Positions 1-8,900 of a DNA stretch of 54,910 nucleotides are shown in pieces (positions within the stretch are counted from its first letter, which is position 1; every line of letters starts with the position of its first letter). Location: NCBI GenBank assembly GCA_002730035.1, contig PBYU01000105.1:1-54910 (forward strand). Reading direction: 5' to 3'. Source of the stretch: Gammaproteobacteria bacterium (GTDB lineage Bacteria > Pseudomonadota > Gammaproteobacteria > Pseudomonadales > Pseudohongiellaceae). The notes beneath the pieces were generated by a model. That model saw only the letters and a program-made list of their open reading frames with translations. It was not told the origin of the DNA and did not search any database. Position numbers and translations under genes: made by a program.

Positions 1-177
1 ACAGATATTACAGTCAAATTCCTGTTGCAGATCACCGTCATGGTTATGGACTAATCCAGCACCCTGCACGAAAGTAAATAAGAAAGTCAGCAAGAAAGGT
101 AATAGGTCGCGAGCAGATAAACCCCGCAATCTACTCGCTACTTTTGCAGCTGAATTCTTTATTTTAGTGATATTCAC
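1..177 (-). CDS. Small secreted hypothetical protein, 5' end only
   Basis: An open minus-strand frame of 59 codons runs off the left edge. It begins at a GTG (base 177) and encodes a basic N-terminus, then a hydrophobic stretch (LLPFLLTFLFTFVQGAG), then HNHDGDLQQEFDCNIC. A signal peptide followed by a His/Cys-rich mature start is common in small secreted proteins of proteobacteria, and the Cys-x-x-Cys suggests metal or haem binding. No ATG is available and no strong ribosome-binding site is visible, so the start is uncertain. The function is unknown. Confidence 0.45.
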   Translation of the reverse strand, partial: MNITKIKNSAAKVASRLRGLSARDLLPFLLTFLFTFVQGAGLVHNHDGDLQQEFDCNIC

Positions 178-427
178 CTGCGTATTATCAGATTCTATTG
201 CTAATCCGTCAATATTAGATTTTTACTAAAGACAACCGGAGGTTTCTACCGCTTATAGGAAAGGTAAGGCATTGGCTATAGCCGACGTGGCTGCCCCATG
301 AGAAGGCTAAACTAGGTTGAATATTGACGGGCATCAATTGAGGTATCGAGCAGAGGGCGACACATTGGTCACACAAAGAGTATTTAGAAGAAATAGAAAT
401 ACTAAACTAGCTATAAGCCCTTGTGTA

Positions 428-504
428 TGGTGCCCCGGAGAGGATTCGAACCTCTGACCTGCCCCTTAGGAGGGGGCCGCGCTATCCAGCTGTGCCACCG
501 GGGC
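428..504 (-). tRNA. tRNA-Arg (anticodon CCT)
   Basis: On the minus strand a complete 77-nt cloverleaf can be folded. The acceptor stem pairs GCCCCGG with CCGGGGC, the D arm contains GCTGGATAGC, and the anticodon stem GCCCC/GGGGC encloses loop CTCCTAA (anticodon CCT, reading AGG). The T arm is AGAGGTTCGAATCCTCT and a genomic CCA end is present. It sits between a small secreted protein gene and an ElaA-type acetyltransferase. A damaged second copy lies just upstream of it. Confidence 0.95.
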
Positions 505-516
505 TTGGGTACAAAA

Positions 517-522
517 AGTATA
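517..522 (-). promoter_or_regulatory. Putative -10 box of tRNA-Arg
   Basis: TATACT on the minus strand lies 12 nt before the tRNA 5' end. The same hexamer sits at the same distance before the tRNA remnant (bases 733-738), which supports it as a promoter element that was duplicated with the gene. No good -35 box is visible. Confidence 0.45.
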
Positions 523-610
523 GCATGGCTCAATTCGGTTCTTTGCGTCAGCACAGCAGCTTGCAAGCCATGGAGCTTGTCGTAGTCTGGGCCAGCGCAT
601 TTTTAGAATG

Positions 611-738
611 GAGCTCCCCTTAGGAGGGGACTCAACCAGAGAGCAGCTAAGTTGTTAGTAGGATACCAACCCAGAGGATAATTGCTCGAGGGTTTCGCTA
701 TCCAGCTGTGCCACTGGGGCTTGAGGGGCAGAAGTATA
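611..738 (-). pseudogene. Broken duplicate of tRNA-Arg(CCT)
   Basis: On the minus strand, bases 720-696 repeat the tRNA-Arg 5' half almost exactly: acceptor GCCCCAG and the full D arm ending GGATAGCG. About 65 unrelated bases follow. Bases 630-613 then carry an anticodon arm with the same CTCCTAA loop inside a GTCCCCTCCTAAGGGGAGC context. No T arm or acceptor 3' strand follows, so it cannot form a tRNA. The copied TATACT box is at 733-738. Together with bases 505-610, where I see nothing coding, this fills the gap before the acetyltransferase gene. Confidence 0.7.
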
Positions 739-818
739 TCACGCACAAGTTCGAAACTTTCGAATCAACAAAAATCCAGTGCAGACCCACCAGCTTGAAT
801 TGTGTAAGCTTGAGCGTG

Positions 819-1283
819 ATGTCAGAATTACAGTGGAAATGCACCGGCTTTAACGAGCTCTCTCCCCACCAGCTCTACTCCATCCTGCGACTCAGGATGG
901 ACGTCTTCGTCATGGAGCAGGACTGTGCTTACCAGGATATGGACAATTGCGATCAGGATGCCCTGCATGTTACTGCCATGCAGGATGCCGAATTACTTTG
1001 CTATGCGCGCCTGTTACCACCTGGCGTTAAGTATCAGACCGTGTCTATCGGACGCGTAATCACTCAAAAATCCATACGCCGCGACGGCTTTGGCAAGCGA
1101 TTGATGAGCAAGTCTCTGGAATATTGCCAACAATACTGGCCTGGCGAAACGATCACGATCTCGGCACAACAGCACCTTGAGAAATTCTATTGTGAGCTGG
1201 GATTTGTCACCGAGTCAGAACCCTATCTGGAGGATGGCATCCCGCATATCCAGATGCGGCAAGCACCCGATACTCGTGGCTAA
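819..1283 (+). CDS. elaA: ElaA-type GNAT N-acetyltransferase
   Basis: The 154-residue product matches the ElaA branch of the GNAT fold. N-terminal LSPHQLYSILRLRMDVFVMEQ and YQDMDNCD are the family hallmarks. They are followed by the beta-4/pyrophosphate-loop region IGRVITQKSIRRDGFGKRLM, which would bind acetyl-CoA. The true substrate of ElaA is not firmly known. I chose the ATG at 819 because the family starts shortly before the WKCTGF-like segment; the open frame continues upstream to a GTG inside the tRNA remnant. It is convergent with putP, with one small open frame between. Confidence 0.85.
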   Translation: MSELQWKCTGFNELSPHQLYSILRLRMDVFVMEQDCAYQDMDNCDQDALHVTAMQDAELLCYARLLPPGVKYQTVSIGRVITQKSIRRDGFGKRLMSKSLEYCQQYWPGETITISAQQHLEKFYCELGFVTESEPYLEDGIPHIQMRQAPDTRG

Positions 1284-1332
1284 TCCGAAGCAAGCGCGCT
1301 TCAGCTACTCTGCGTTGAAGTCGGGTAGCGTG

Positions 1333-1503
1333 ATGATCTCCAGCAACGGCGTAATGGTAAAGACGCTCGACAAGACCGATGCCAGAAAATTCTTCGACAA
1401 GATCTCTGCCATGAGCAACACCGAGGCTCAATTGTTAATGGCAAAAATAACGGGACAGTTCAAATTTGGCAATGAACGCGAAGGCAAGCTTCACGAGACT
1501 TAG
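1333..1503 (+). CDS. Possible small hypothetical protein
   Basis: This 56-residue frame lies between elaA and the convergent putP, and its stop overlaps the putP stop by a few bases. The product is hydrophilic (TLDKTDARKFFDKISAMSNT) with an amphipathic look and no membrane segment. The frame is open further upstream, but that part overlaps elaA in another frame. An ATG at 1333 or one at 1351 could serve; neither has a convincing ribosome-binding site. I do not recognise a family. Confidence 0.4.
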   Translation: MISSNGVMVKTLDKTDARKFFDKISAMSNTEAQLLMAKITGQFKFGNEREGKLHET

Positions 1504-2972
1504 GCAGTAGCAAGCAAAGTCTGGGCGCTATCGTATTGTTTGAGTGTCGCGTCGTTCTCTTCCGGTTTAAGCAAGCTGATGGTAATGATTGCGACTGAGG
1601 CGAAGGCGAATCCAGGCAAAATTTCATACAGGTCGAATATCCTTCCGTTCAGGTTTGACCATACGACTACTGTGACGGCACCCAGCAACATACCCACAAC
1701 TGCAGATAAAGCCGTCATCTTTCTCCAGAACAACGAGAATACTATTACCGGCCCGAATGCCGCGCCGAAACCTGCCCAGGCATAGCTGACCAGATCCAGC
1801 ACCCTGCTCTCCCTGTCTCCGGCAATCAACAGCGCGAGTAAGGCAATCGCAATTACCGCTGCCCGGCTGACCATCAACAATTCTTTTTCAGAAGCCTGAG
1901 GACGAATAAAGACGCGATAGAAATCTTCGCTGATGACGCTGGAAGAAACCAGAAGCTGTGAATCTATTGTGGACATGATCGCAGAAAATATAGCGGCTAT
2001 TATGATTCCAGCAATCCAGGGATTAAACAGACTCTGACTAAGGGCAATAAAAACTGTTTCAGGATTATCCAGCGGCTGGTCGGAAAAATAGGCGATACCA
2101 GCCATGCCCGTAGCGATAGATCCCAGCAAAACAATTATCATCCACCACATGGCGATGCGTCTGGCGGATTCAAGCTTTGCCGGACTTTCGATAGCCATGA
2201 ATCTGGCCAGGATATGGGGCTGTCCAACATAACCCAGCCCCCAGGCCATCAATGACACCCAGCCGAGCAGCGTCAGGTTGGCAAACAGATCCGTGCTTTG
2301 CGGGTTAACGACCTGAATTTGTTGCCAGACTCCCGCCGAATCCCCGGCGCTGGTAAATACTGTCAGAGGAGCAATCAACAGTGCTACCAGCATAAGCAGA
2401 GCCTGTATGGCATCGGTCCAGACAACCGCCAGGAAGCCACCGATAAAGGTATAGGACACTATGATGAACGCACCCGATAATAATGCAACGGAGTAGTCGA
2501 GACCGAAGCTATTCTCGAACAGGATAGCACCACCGACCAATCCGGATGCTGTGTAGAATGTAAAGAACAGGAGTATTACCACGGCTGATAATAAACGCAG
2601 TACTCTACTTCGGTCATTGAAGCGATTCTCGAAGTAGTCCGGTAGAGTCAATGAGTTGCTTGCGTGCTGACTGTAGACACGCAAGGGTTTGGCTACAAAT
2701 ATCCAGTTACAGTAGGCGCCGATAACCAATCCGACACCAATCCAGACTTCGCTTAGTCCGGATAGATAAATAGCGCCAGGTAACCCTAATAAGAGCCAGC
2801 CGCTCATGTCGGAGGCACCCACACTAAGCGCGGTTACAACGGATCCCAGTTTTCTGCCGCCGAGGATATAGTCGCCCAGGTCATGCGTGCGCCGATAGGC
2901 CTTGATGCCCACGTAGAGTATGCCCAACAAATAGGCGATGAATGTCACCAACAGTGGCAGATTAAAGTTCAT
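1500..2972 (-). CDS. putP: Sodium/proline symporter PutP
   Basis: A 490-residue inner-membrane protein of the sodium:solute symporter family (SLC5/SSS), full length for PutP. The N-terminus has YVGIKAYRRTHDLGDYILGGR, then the sodium-site region SVGASDMSGWLLLGLPGA, and then alternating hydrophobic segments consistent with about 13 helices. FSAIMSTIDSQLLVSSS near residue 340 is a conserved family segment. It would import proline with sodium for nutrition or osmoprotection. No putA lies nearby. The upstream gap to the VOC gene (2973-3114) shows no other gene. Confidence 0.93.
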   Translation of the reverse strand: MNFNLPLLVTFIAYLLGILYVGIKAYRRTHDLGDYILGGRKLGSVVTALSVGASDMSGWLLLGLPGAIYLSGLSEVWIGVGLVIGAYCNWIFVAKPLRVYSQHASNSLTLPDYFENRFNDRSRVLRLLSAVVILLFFTFYTASGLVGGAILFENSFGLDYSVALLSGAFIIVSYTFIGGFLAVVWTDAIQALLMLVALLIAPLTVFTSAGDSAGVWQQIQVVNPQSTDLFANLTLLGWVSLMAWGLGYVGQPHILARFMAIESPAKLESARRIAMWWMIIVLLGSIATGMAGIAYFSDQPLDNPETVFIALSQSLFNPWIAGIIIAAIFSAIMSTIDSQLLVSSSVISEDFYRVFIRPQASEKELLMVSRAAVIAIALLALLIAGDRESRVLDLVSYAWAGFGAAFGPVIVFSLFWRKMTALSAVVGMLLGAVTVVVWSNLNGRIFDLYEILPGFAFASVAIITISLLKPEENDATLKQYDSAQTLLATA

Positions 2973-3114
2973 TGCAGCAGCTTTCCGGAAGGGACACTGA
3001 CTACTTAATAAATACTCAGATTATCTGTGGAGAAAATCGGAGGTAAGTTGTTAGCGTCCGTTAACCCTATTTACATCAGCCGGTCATGCTATAACAAAGC
3101 CAGAATTAATGGGA

Positions 3115-3507
3115 CTAGTCATTCCTGAGGGCGGAATCGACCGACAGGTATTGCACGAATTCCCAGGGCAGACCATTCTTATCGAAGTAGTAGACTCGGC
3201 GTCGGTGCGGATGGGAGTCCAGAGCACTCTCATCGGAAGACTGGAAACCTGCGATCGCCAGGCGAGACATCAGGCCTTCAATATCGTCAACCACCAGACC
3301 AATATGGCGTAGCTCTCCTGGAATTACTGCACCCGCTACTTCGGTCAGTGCGATATAGCAATCTTCCGTGCCCAGATGAACCCAGTTGCCAAATCCCTCT
3401 GCGTCTCCTGCGCCACGGCGTTGTAGCTGGGGCATTGCCAGTAACAGAAATTTCTCTGTAGCGCCCATAGAATCTACGGTTACGTGTATATGCTCAAGTA
3501 ATTGCAT
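3115..3507 (-). CDS. VOC (glyoxalase/dioxygenase superfamily) protein
   Basis: A 130-residue protein with the paired beta-alpha-beta-beta-beta arrangement of the vicinal-oxygen-chelate family. Its first module begins LLEHIHVTVDS, the second ELRHIGLVVDDIEGLMSRL, and it ends with LPWEFVQYL. His in IHVTV, His in RHIGL and Glu in WEFVQ could be metal ligands. The ATG at 3507 is chosen over the one at 3528 because AAGGAC sits six bases before it. It is divergent from a winged-helix regulator across a palindrome-rich intergenic region, so it is probably that regulator's target. The substrate is unknown. Confidence 0.75.
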   Translation of the reverse strand: MQLLEHIHVTVDSMGATEKFLLLAMPQLQRRGAGDAEGFGNWVHLGTEDCYIALTEVAGAVIPGELRHIGLVVDDIEGLMSRLAIAGFQSSDESALDSHPHRRRVYYFDKNGLPWEFVQYLSVDSALRND

Positions 3508-3542
3508 TATAAAGTCCTTATATGTCATAAATTTGATTTTAA

Positions 3543-3605
3543 TAAAGTAATTACTTTACTATATGCTTTGCTATCGGTAAACAATTAAATAAAGTAAATG
3601 CTTTG
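3543..3605. promoter_or_regulatory. Putative operator: palindrome plus second half-site copy
   Basis: A perfect 16-bp palindrome, TAAAGTAATTACTTTA, occupies 3543-3558. A related imperfect copy, TAAAGTAAATGCTTTG, lies at 3590-3605. Both are in the 140-bp region between the VOC gene and the divergent regulator gene. Dimeric winged-helix proteins bind such sites, so autoregulation plus control of the VOC gene is the simplest reading (inference). Confidence 0.6.
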
Positions 3606-3647
3606 TTTAAGATGCCGACAAAGTGAACAAAGCCAGGGGTATCGCTA

Positions 3648-4289
3648 ATGGAGTATTCCAAGAGTCAGGAACAGATCATGCACCGCCTTAAGACGCGGGG
3701 TCCACAATCTGTGAAAATCCTGTCAAAACAATTGGATATAACCACCATGGGAGTGCGCCAGCACCTTATTGACCTCGAGCGGAAAGGCATAGTGGACCAG
3801 ACTTCAGAGGAGAAACAGACTCGTGGCCGCCCAGTGCACCTGTGGAAACTGACTCAGGCCGGCCACCAATACTTCCCCGACAGCCATTCCCAGGTCACTC
3901 TGGAACTCATCGACGTGATCCGCAGCACCCTCGGCGAGGAAAGCCTTAATAAGCTGGTCGACAAACGCAACGAACAATTACTTCACCAGTACCGCGATGC
4001 GCTAATCGCTGTTGGCGATGTGTTGCAACAGCGTATCGAAAAACTAGCTGAATTGAGGAGTAATGAAGGTTATATGGCCGAGGTTCGCTTAATACCCGGT
4101 GGTTGGCTACTGATCGAAAACCACTGCCCTATTTGTTCGGCGGCCGAGAACTGCCAGCAATTCTGCAGGTCTGAGTTGGCTATGTTTCAAGACCTGTTCA
4201 GCGAGCAGGCAAAGATTGAGCGGATCGATCATCTGTTGGCGGGAGCACGCCGCTGTGCCTATAAGATCACAGAAGAGCGCCACAACTGA
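3648..4289 (+). CDS. Winged-helix regulator, SufR/COG2345-like, with Cys cluster
   Basis: A 213-residue cytoplasmic regulator. Residues 1-75 form a winged helix (TTMGVRQHLIDLERKGIV, then the wing RGRPVHLWKLTQAG). The C-terminal half has an effector region with Cys160, Cys163, Cys169 and Cys173 (HCPICSAAENCQQFC), then Cys203 in RRCAYKI. That arrangement resembles the SufR-like family, some members of which hold an iron-sulfur cluster, so it may sense iron, oxygen or redox state (inference). It is divergent from the VOC gene with a palindromic operator candidate between. Nothing here indicates suf genes. Confidence 0.75.
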   Translation: MEYSKSQEQIMHRLKTRGPQSVKILSKQLDITTMGVRQHLIDLERKGIVDQTSEEKQTRGRPVHLWKLTQAGHQYFPDSHSQVTLELIDVIRSTLGEESLNKLVDKRNEQLLHQYRDALIAVGDVLQQRIEKLAELRSNEGYMAEVRLIPGGWLLIENHCPICSAAENCQQFCRSELAMFQDLFSEQAKIERIDHLLAGARRCAYKITEERHN

Positions 4290-4346
4290 TAAAGGAGCAG
4301 AACTGTTGATTGCCTGTTTCAGCTGATTTGTCTTAGAAAATTGGAG

Positions 4347-4388
4347 TTCTGTGGCGCCACTTCCTATTCTATTTCTGTGGCGCCACTT
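4347..4388. repeat. Tandem 16-bp repeat containing GTGGCGCCAC
   Basis: TTCTGTGGCGCCACTT occurs at 4347-4362 and again at 4373-4388, exactly 26 bp apart. Each contains the 10-bp palindrome GTGGCGCCAC. It lies in the 170-bp gap between the regulator and the DUF945 gene. It could be a pair of protein-binding sites on the same face of the helix or a short mobile repeat. Confidence 0.6.
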
Positions 4389-4460
4389 TCTGCCTTTCTG
4401 CTATCTGTAACTATTACCTGTTATAGTGGTCTGTGTTATATATCCGTTTGAGATCTCTCC

Positions 4461-5783
4461 ATGCGTACCGGCTCGCTACAGCTTGCCATAGGCGTTTTAC
4501 TGCTGCTTATTGCCATCTTCGGCATAACGCCCCGCGTCGTGGGAAGCGGCATCAAGGATGCCACGGTTACTGAGCTGATTGAGCTCATTCCACCGGAGAC
4601 TCGTAGCCAGCTGGACATCGAAGAGATCCGCTTTTCCAGCGGTTGGTTCAGAACCTCGACTTCGCTGGAGGTGAAATACCGACCCATTGGTGTCGAAGAA
4701 CTTGCACTGCGGTTAGATTTCGATATCCAGCACGGTCCCCTGCTGATCGCCCGGGATGGTATTCGTCTCGGGCTTGCCTACGCGGAGATCCGGCCGACAT
4801 TTAACAATCCGGCGATTAGCGAAGCCTTAACCGAAATCCCTTTCGAACTGCCCGACATACTCTTCGAGTTGACCGCCGGCTTCGATCAATCTTTGACCGT
4901 TGGATTGGACGTTTCCGGTGTGGACTATAGTGATAGCAGCGCCGAAGTGGTTTTCGAAGGACTTACCGGACTTCTTGTAGCAAACTCCGACCAATCTGCT
5001 GAAATTGAATTATCCATGGGACGGCTGCAGGCGCAACAGGGTAATTCGCAGTTCGGATTCACGCTGGATGGGCTGCAACTGGAATCGACTACGGAGCAAA
5101 TCAACGACTTGCTGGCCCCCGGCTCGGCACACCTGGCAATTCCTGCCATCCAAAGCCTCGGCCCATTCCCATTCAACATCTCGGCTATCTCGGCAGACTC
5201 ACGCCTGCAACTCTCCTCGATGGGTGCAGAGCTGCTAGACATTTATCAACGCCTGCGCATCGACTCTATCGAAAGTGAATTTCCGCTGGCTTCCCTGGAC
5301 TGGACCAGCGAAGTCAATGAAATCAGCACCGAATTGATACGCAGTTACTACCAGCTTTTGGCGGATTTGCAGCAACAGGTCAATGCCAGTCAGGGAACAG
5401 TCAAGACGCAGGTGACCGAACTGGGTCAGCAACTGGCCGTAATAGCGATTCAGAACAGCCTGGTGTTCAATAACCTCATCCAGGCCAATGCCTACGATGG
5501 GGAGCACAGCGTCGATTTGCGAATCGACTGGCGAGGATTGCCCCAGCTAGACGACTTCGCGCAACTGGACATAAATGAGGCCATCGCAGCACTCACAATC
5601 GATCTCGAATTGTCCCTGGATCTGGCGGCAATCCTACGTAGCCCGGCAGCCGATATTATCGATCCCTATGTGCAGCAAGGTTACATAGTAATAGACAATG
5701 GCCGCATTCTGCTTAGTGCCGCGCTACGCGATGGCGAGCTCGTGCTTAACGGCGAAGCGGTCCCGTTAGACCAGTTTTTTTAG
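4461..5783 (+). CDS. DUF945 (YdgA-like) family protein
   Basis: A 440-residue protein with one N-terminal hydrophobic segment (LAIGVLLLLIAIFGITPRVV, about residues 8-27) followed by a long polar region. Features resembling the DUF945/YdgA family are the SSGWFRTSTSLEVKY stretch near residue 60, the alternation of short beta-like stretches, and the C-terminal LDLAAILRSPAADIIDPYVQQG region. The member in E. coli is anchored in the inner membrane and faces the periplasm; its role is unknown. The gene ends three bases before the ygiQ start, so the two are probably co-transcribed. Confidence 0.6.
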   Translation: MRTGSLQLAIGVLLLLIAIFGITPRVVGSGIKDATVTELIELIPPETRSQLDIEEIRFSSGWFRTSTSLEVKYRPIGVEELALRLDFDIQHGPLLIARDGIRLGLAYAEIRPTFNNPAISEALTEIPFELPDILFELTAGFDQSLTVGLDVSGVDYSDSSAEVVFEGLTGLLVANSDQSAEIELSMGRLQAQQGNSQFGFTLDGLQLESTTEQINDLLAPGSAHLAIPAIQSLGPFPFNISAISADSRLQLSSMGAELLDIYQRLRIDSIESEFPLASLDWTSEVNEISTELIRSYYQLLADLQQQVNASQGTVKTQVTELGQQLAVIAIQNSLVFNNLIQANAYDGEHSVDLRIDWRGLPQLDDFAQLDINEAIAALTIDLELSLDLAAILRSPAADIIDPYVQQGYIVIDNGRILLSAALRDGELVLNGEAVPLDQFF

Positions 5784-5786
5784 TCA

Positions 5787-7928
5787 ATGACAAAGTCCGC
5801 TGCTAATGCGGCTGAGCCATTCAGGCACAGCGACGCAGCTCGAGAACTTTATTCCTACCCCAAGTACTGGGCGGAGTGTTTCGGCACTGCGCCCTACCTG
5901 CCTATGTCTCGGCAAGAAATGGACACGCTGGGATGGGACAGCTGCGACATCATCATCGTCACTGCCGATGCCTATATCGATCATCCCAGCTTTGGCATGG
6001 CGGTAATCGGCAGACTGCTGGAGGCACAAGGATTTAGAGTAGGCATAATCGCACAACCCCAATGGGACAGTGCCGAACCCTTCAAGGTTTTGGGTCAACC
6101 TAATCTGTTCTTCGGAGTTACCGGTGGCAATATGGATTCGCTTATCAATCGTTATACGGCGGACCTGCGACTGCGCTCAGATGACGCCTATACGCCGGAC
6201 GGCAAACCCGGTATGCGCCCCGACCGGTCGGTAATCGTCTACAGTCAACGCTGCCGAGAAGCCTACTATGACACGCCTATCGTAATCGGCGGCATCGAAG
6301 CCAGCCTGCGACGTATTGCGCAGTTCGATTACTGGAGCGACAAGGTGCGGCGTTCCGTGCTGATAGATGCCAACGCCGACATCCTGCTATTCGGCAATGC
6401 GGAACGGGCATTGTGTGAAGTGGCTGACCAACTTGCCCATGGCGGACCGATCTCGGAACTCTGGGACCTGCGTGGCAGCGCTCAACTGCGAAGATCCACG
6501 CCCGCTGGATGGACCGAAATCGACTCGACCCGCATCGACTGGCCCTCAAATTTAGACAAGCTACCCAATCCCTATGAAATTGGTCAGGAGGCAACAGGGG
6601 ACGCCGGGACAGACAACGCGAGCAAACATCAGGATGCTGAATCTGACGCTACCGCTGCGATACGCATTATCCCCCTGCCTCTACAGCGCAAAGCTCATAT
6701 CGATACCGCCACCAGTTGCATACGCTTGCCTTCGTTTAATAAAGTAAGCAATGATCCTGCATTGTATGCCCATGCATCGAGAATACTGCATCAGGAATCC
6801 AATCCGTATAACACCAAAGCACTGGTGCAGAAACACGGCAAGGAGGATGTGTGGGTTAATCCACCCCCCATTCCATTGACAACGCACGAGATGGATTGGG
6901 TTTTCGACCTGCCCTACCAACGGCGGCCCCATCCCAGCTACGGCAGCGCACGCATCCCCGCCTATGACATGATTAAGACGTCGGTGAACATCATGCGCGG
7001 CTGTTTCGGCGGTTGTACTTTCTGTTCAATCACCGAACACGAGGGTCGCATCATTCAGAGTCGCTCGGAAAATTCCATCGTCGCGGAGATCGAAAAAATT
7101 CGTGATCTGGTGCCCGGTTTCACCGGTACTATTTCAGACCTCGGCGGACCTACCGCCAATATGTACACTCTGAATTGCAAAACACCGGAAATTCAGAAAA
7201 CCTGCAAACGTCTTTCCTGTGTCTACCCTGGCATTTGCCAACACCTGGATACCGATCATAGCCCTACCACCCGCCTGTATCGCAGGGCTCGCGCAGTGCC
7301 TGGCGTCAAACGGGTCGCCATCGCGTCGGGATTGCGCTACGACCTCGCCTTAAAGGATCCGGAATATATAGAAGAACTGGTAACACACCATGTGGGTGGA
7401 TACTTGAAAATCGCCCCGGAGCATAGTGAGGACAAGACGCTCTCAAAGATGATGAAACCCAGTATCGATACCTATGACAATTTCAAACGTCTATTCGACA
7501 AGTTCTCCAGGAAAGCCGGTAAGGAGCAATACCTGATCCCTTATTTCATCGCCGCCCATCCTGGCTGCGACGAAACGGACATGTTGAATCTGAGCCTCTG
7601 GTTGAAACAGCATAAGTTCAGACTGGACCAGGTGCAGACTTTTTATCCCTCACCCATGGCGCTGGCCACGGCCATGTATTATTCACAACGCAACCCACTT
7701 CAGAGAGTGCGCTATAAGGGTGAAAAACTCAGTGTGTGCAAGGATGTTCAGCAGCGGCGCCTGCAGAAAGCCTTTCTTCGTTACCATGATGAAAAGAATT
7801 GGCCTGTCCTGCGCGAAGCATTACAGCAGATGGGTCGCGCGGAGCTGATTGGCAATGGCAGCAAGCATCTCATACCGCCTGCCAAACAACTCTCAGCTGC
7901 GGGCAAGCGGCGCAAGCGCAGGCGCTAG
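5787..7928 (+). CDS. ygiQ: YgiQ family radical SAM protein
   Basis: A 713-residue protein, the usual length for YgiQ (UPF0313). The N-terminal part has the family opening [20 protein letters not shown] and a B12-binding-like segment ([20 protein letters not shown]). The radical SAM cluster motif CFGGCTFC is near residues 406-413, preceded by NIMRGC. The C-terminus is strongly basic ([10 protein letters not shown]). The family is thought to modify an unknown target through SAM radical chemistry. It directly follows the DUF945 gene and is convergent with the ExeA-like ATPase gene. Confidence 0.92.
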   Translation: MTKSAANAAEPFRHSDAARELYSYPKYWAECFGTAPYLPMSRQEMDTLGWDSCDIIIVTADAYIDHPSFGMAVIGRLLEAQGFRVGIIAQPQWDSAEPFKVLGQPNLFFGVTGGNMDSLINRYTADLRLRSDDAYTPDGKPGMRPDRSVIVYSQRCREAYYDTPIVIGGIEASLRRIAQFDYWSDKVRRSVLIDANADILLFGNAERALCEVADQLAHGGPISELWDLRGSAQLRRSTPAGWTEIDSTRIDWPSNLDKLPNPYEIGQEATGDAGTDNASKHQDAESDATAAIRIIPLPLQRKAHIDTATSCIRLPSFNKVSNDPALYAHASRILHQESNPYNTKALVQKHGKEDVWVNPPPIPLTTHEMDWVFDLPYQRRPHPSYGSARIPAYDMIKTSVNIMRGCFGGCTFCSITEHEGRIIQSRSENSIVAEIEKIRDLVPGFTGTISDLGGPTANMYTLNCKTPEIQKTCKRLSCVYPGICQHLDTDHSPTTRLYRRARAVPGVKRVAIASGLRYDLALKDPEYIEELVTHHVGGYLKIAPEHSEDKTLSKMMKPSIDTYDNFKRLFDKFSRKAGKEQYLIPYFIAAHPGCDETDMLNLSLWLKQHKFRLDQVQTFYPSPMALATAMYYSQRNPLQRVRYKGEKLSVCKDVQQRRLQKAFLRYHDEKNWPVLREALQQMGRAELIGNGSKHLIPPAKQLSAAGKRRKRRR

Positions 7929-7938
7929 TGCCTGCGTC

Positions 7939-7981
7939 TGATCAACAGTGCAGCAGGCGTTAGCGTGCTAATCGTTGATCA
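7939..7981. terminator. Inverted repeat between convergent genes
   Basis: TGATCAAC (7939-7946) pairs with GTTGATCA (7974-7981), and TTAGC-GT-GCTAA is nested inside. It lies between the convergent ygiQ and ATPase genes and covers the end of the latter. No T-run follows on either strand, so it is at best a weak or factor-assisted bidirectional terminator. Confidence 0.3.
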
Positions 7982-8831
7982 ATTGAAAGAGAAATCCCAA
8001 CACTGCAATAATCACAACCAGGCCAAGCGGACCCAGTAGCGCCAAGCGGTTACTGTCCCGGTAGTTGCTACTGGGTAAACTCTGTTCGCTCTCAGCACTC
8101 TTGACCAGCCGCACCAGCTCGTCTTTGCCAATCGGTGTCAACTCCATCGAGCCGAGTCGTGCTTGAACTACTAGCTGGCACAGTCCAGTAGCCGGTCCTG
8201 GATAGCCCTTACAGCATTTGTAGAAATAGTTCGTCGCCGCAGTTTCGAGTTGTAATCCGGGCATCTCTGCCTTCTGAAGATAAGCCATAAAAAACTGCGG
8301 CAGCGTTTGTTCATCCATTACTTGCAACACAAATCTATTCGAAATGCTTAGCAACAAAGACTTGAATTCGTCATTGCTCCGCAGGCGATTCTCGAGAGCT
8401 GCTTCGCCACACAGCAGGATATTGAGACTACGATGTGCACCCACCTGAATCTCCGCCAATCTGTAAATCTCGATCAGGGTGATATCACTTAGCAAATGGG
8501 CATCATCGAATATCAGGATCACCGGTTTTTGCTCGTCTGAGCGCAAGGAATCTTCCAGTAGCCGGGCGAAATTCGATGAATCTGGCAGTTCCAGTTTCTG
8601 TGCCAACGTCGTACGCAGCATATCAGGAGACTCGATAGCGTAGTCGAAGTAGACGACTCGGTAATCGTCATGGCGCATGAATTGGGTGAGTTTTTCGCAT
8701 ACCCTGCTCTTGCCGGTGCGTGCATTTCCCGTTAGCTTGATGAACGCTTCCGGCATCGACAGTGCCCTATGCAGTCCTCTAAGGATTTGCTGATAAGGGC
8801 CACCAATGAAGTAGAAGGCATTTCGCTGCAC
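7968..8831 (-). CDS. ExeA/MshM-like AAA ATPase with C-terminal membrane helix
   Basis: A 287-residue P-loop ATPase. Walker A is GNARTGKS (35-42). Walker B is VILIFDDAH with Asp108-Asp109. A C-terminal hydrophobic helix (about 262-284) ends in FQLIND. The layout is like the ATPase half of ExeA, MshM or DamX-type proteins, which use ATP to organise secretin or septal machinery. It lacks the peptidoglycan-binding or SPOR domain of those proteins and has no pilus or type II secretion genes nearby, so the partner is unknown. The next gene upstream is trmJ in the same direction, about 70 bp away. Confidence 0.75.
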   Translation of the reverse strand: MQRNAFYFIGGPYQQILRGLHRALSMPEAFIKLTGNARTGKSRVCEKLTQFMRHDDYRVVYFDYAIESPDMLRTTLAQKLELPDSSNFARLLEDSLRSDEQKPVILIFDDAHLLSDITLIEIYRLAEIQVGAHRSLNILLCGEAALENRLRSNDEFKSLLLSISNRFVLQVMDEQTLPQFFMAYLQKAEMPGLQLETAATNYFYKCCKGYPGPATGLCQLVVQARLGSMELTPIGKDELVRLVKSAESEQSLPSSNYRDSNRLALLGPLGLVVIIAVLGFLFQLIND

Positions 8832-8900
8832 GATATTTCTCGATGTGGAGTGTTGTATTCAGTCCGTAAGGCTGACCGACCCGGAAGAGAGGGTCCCTAA

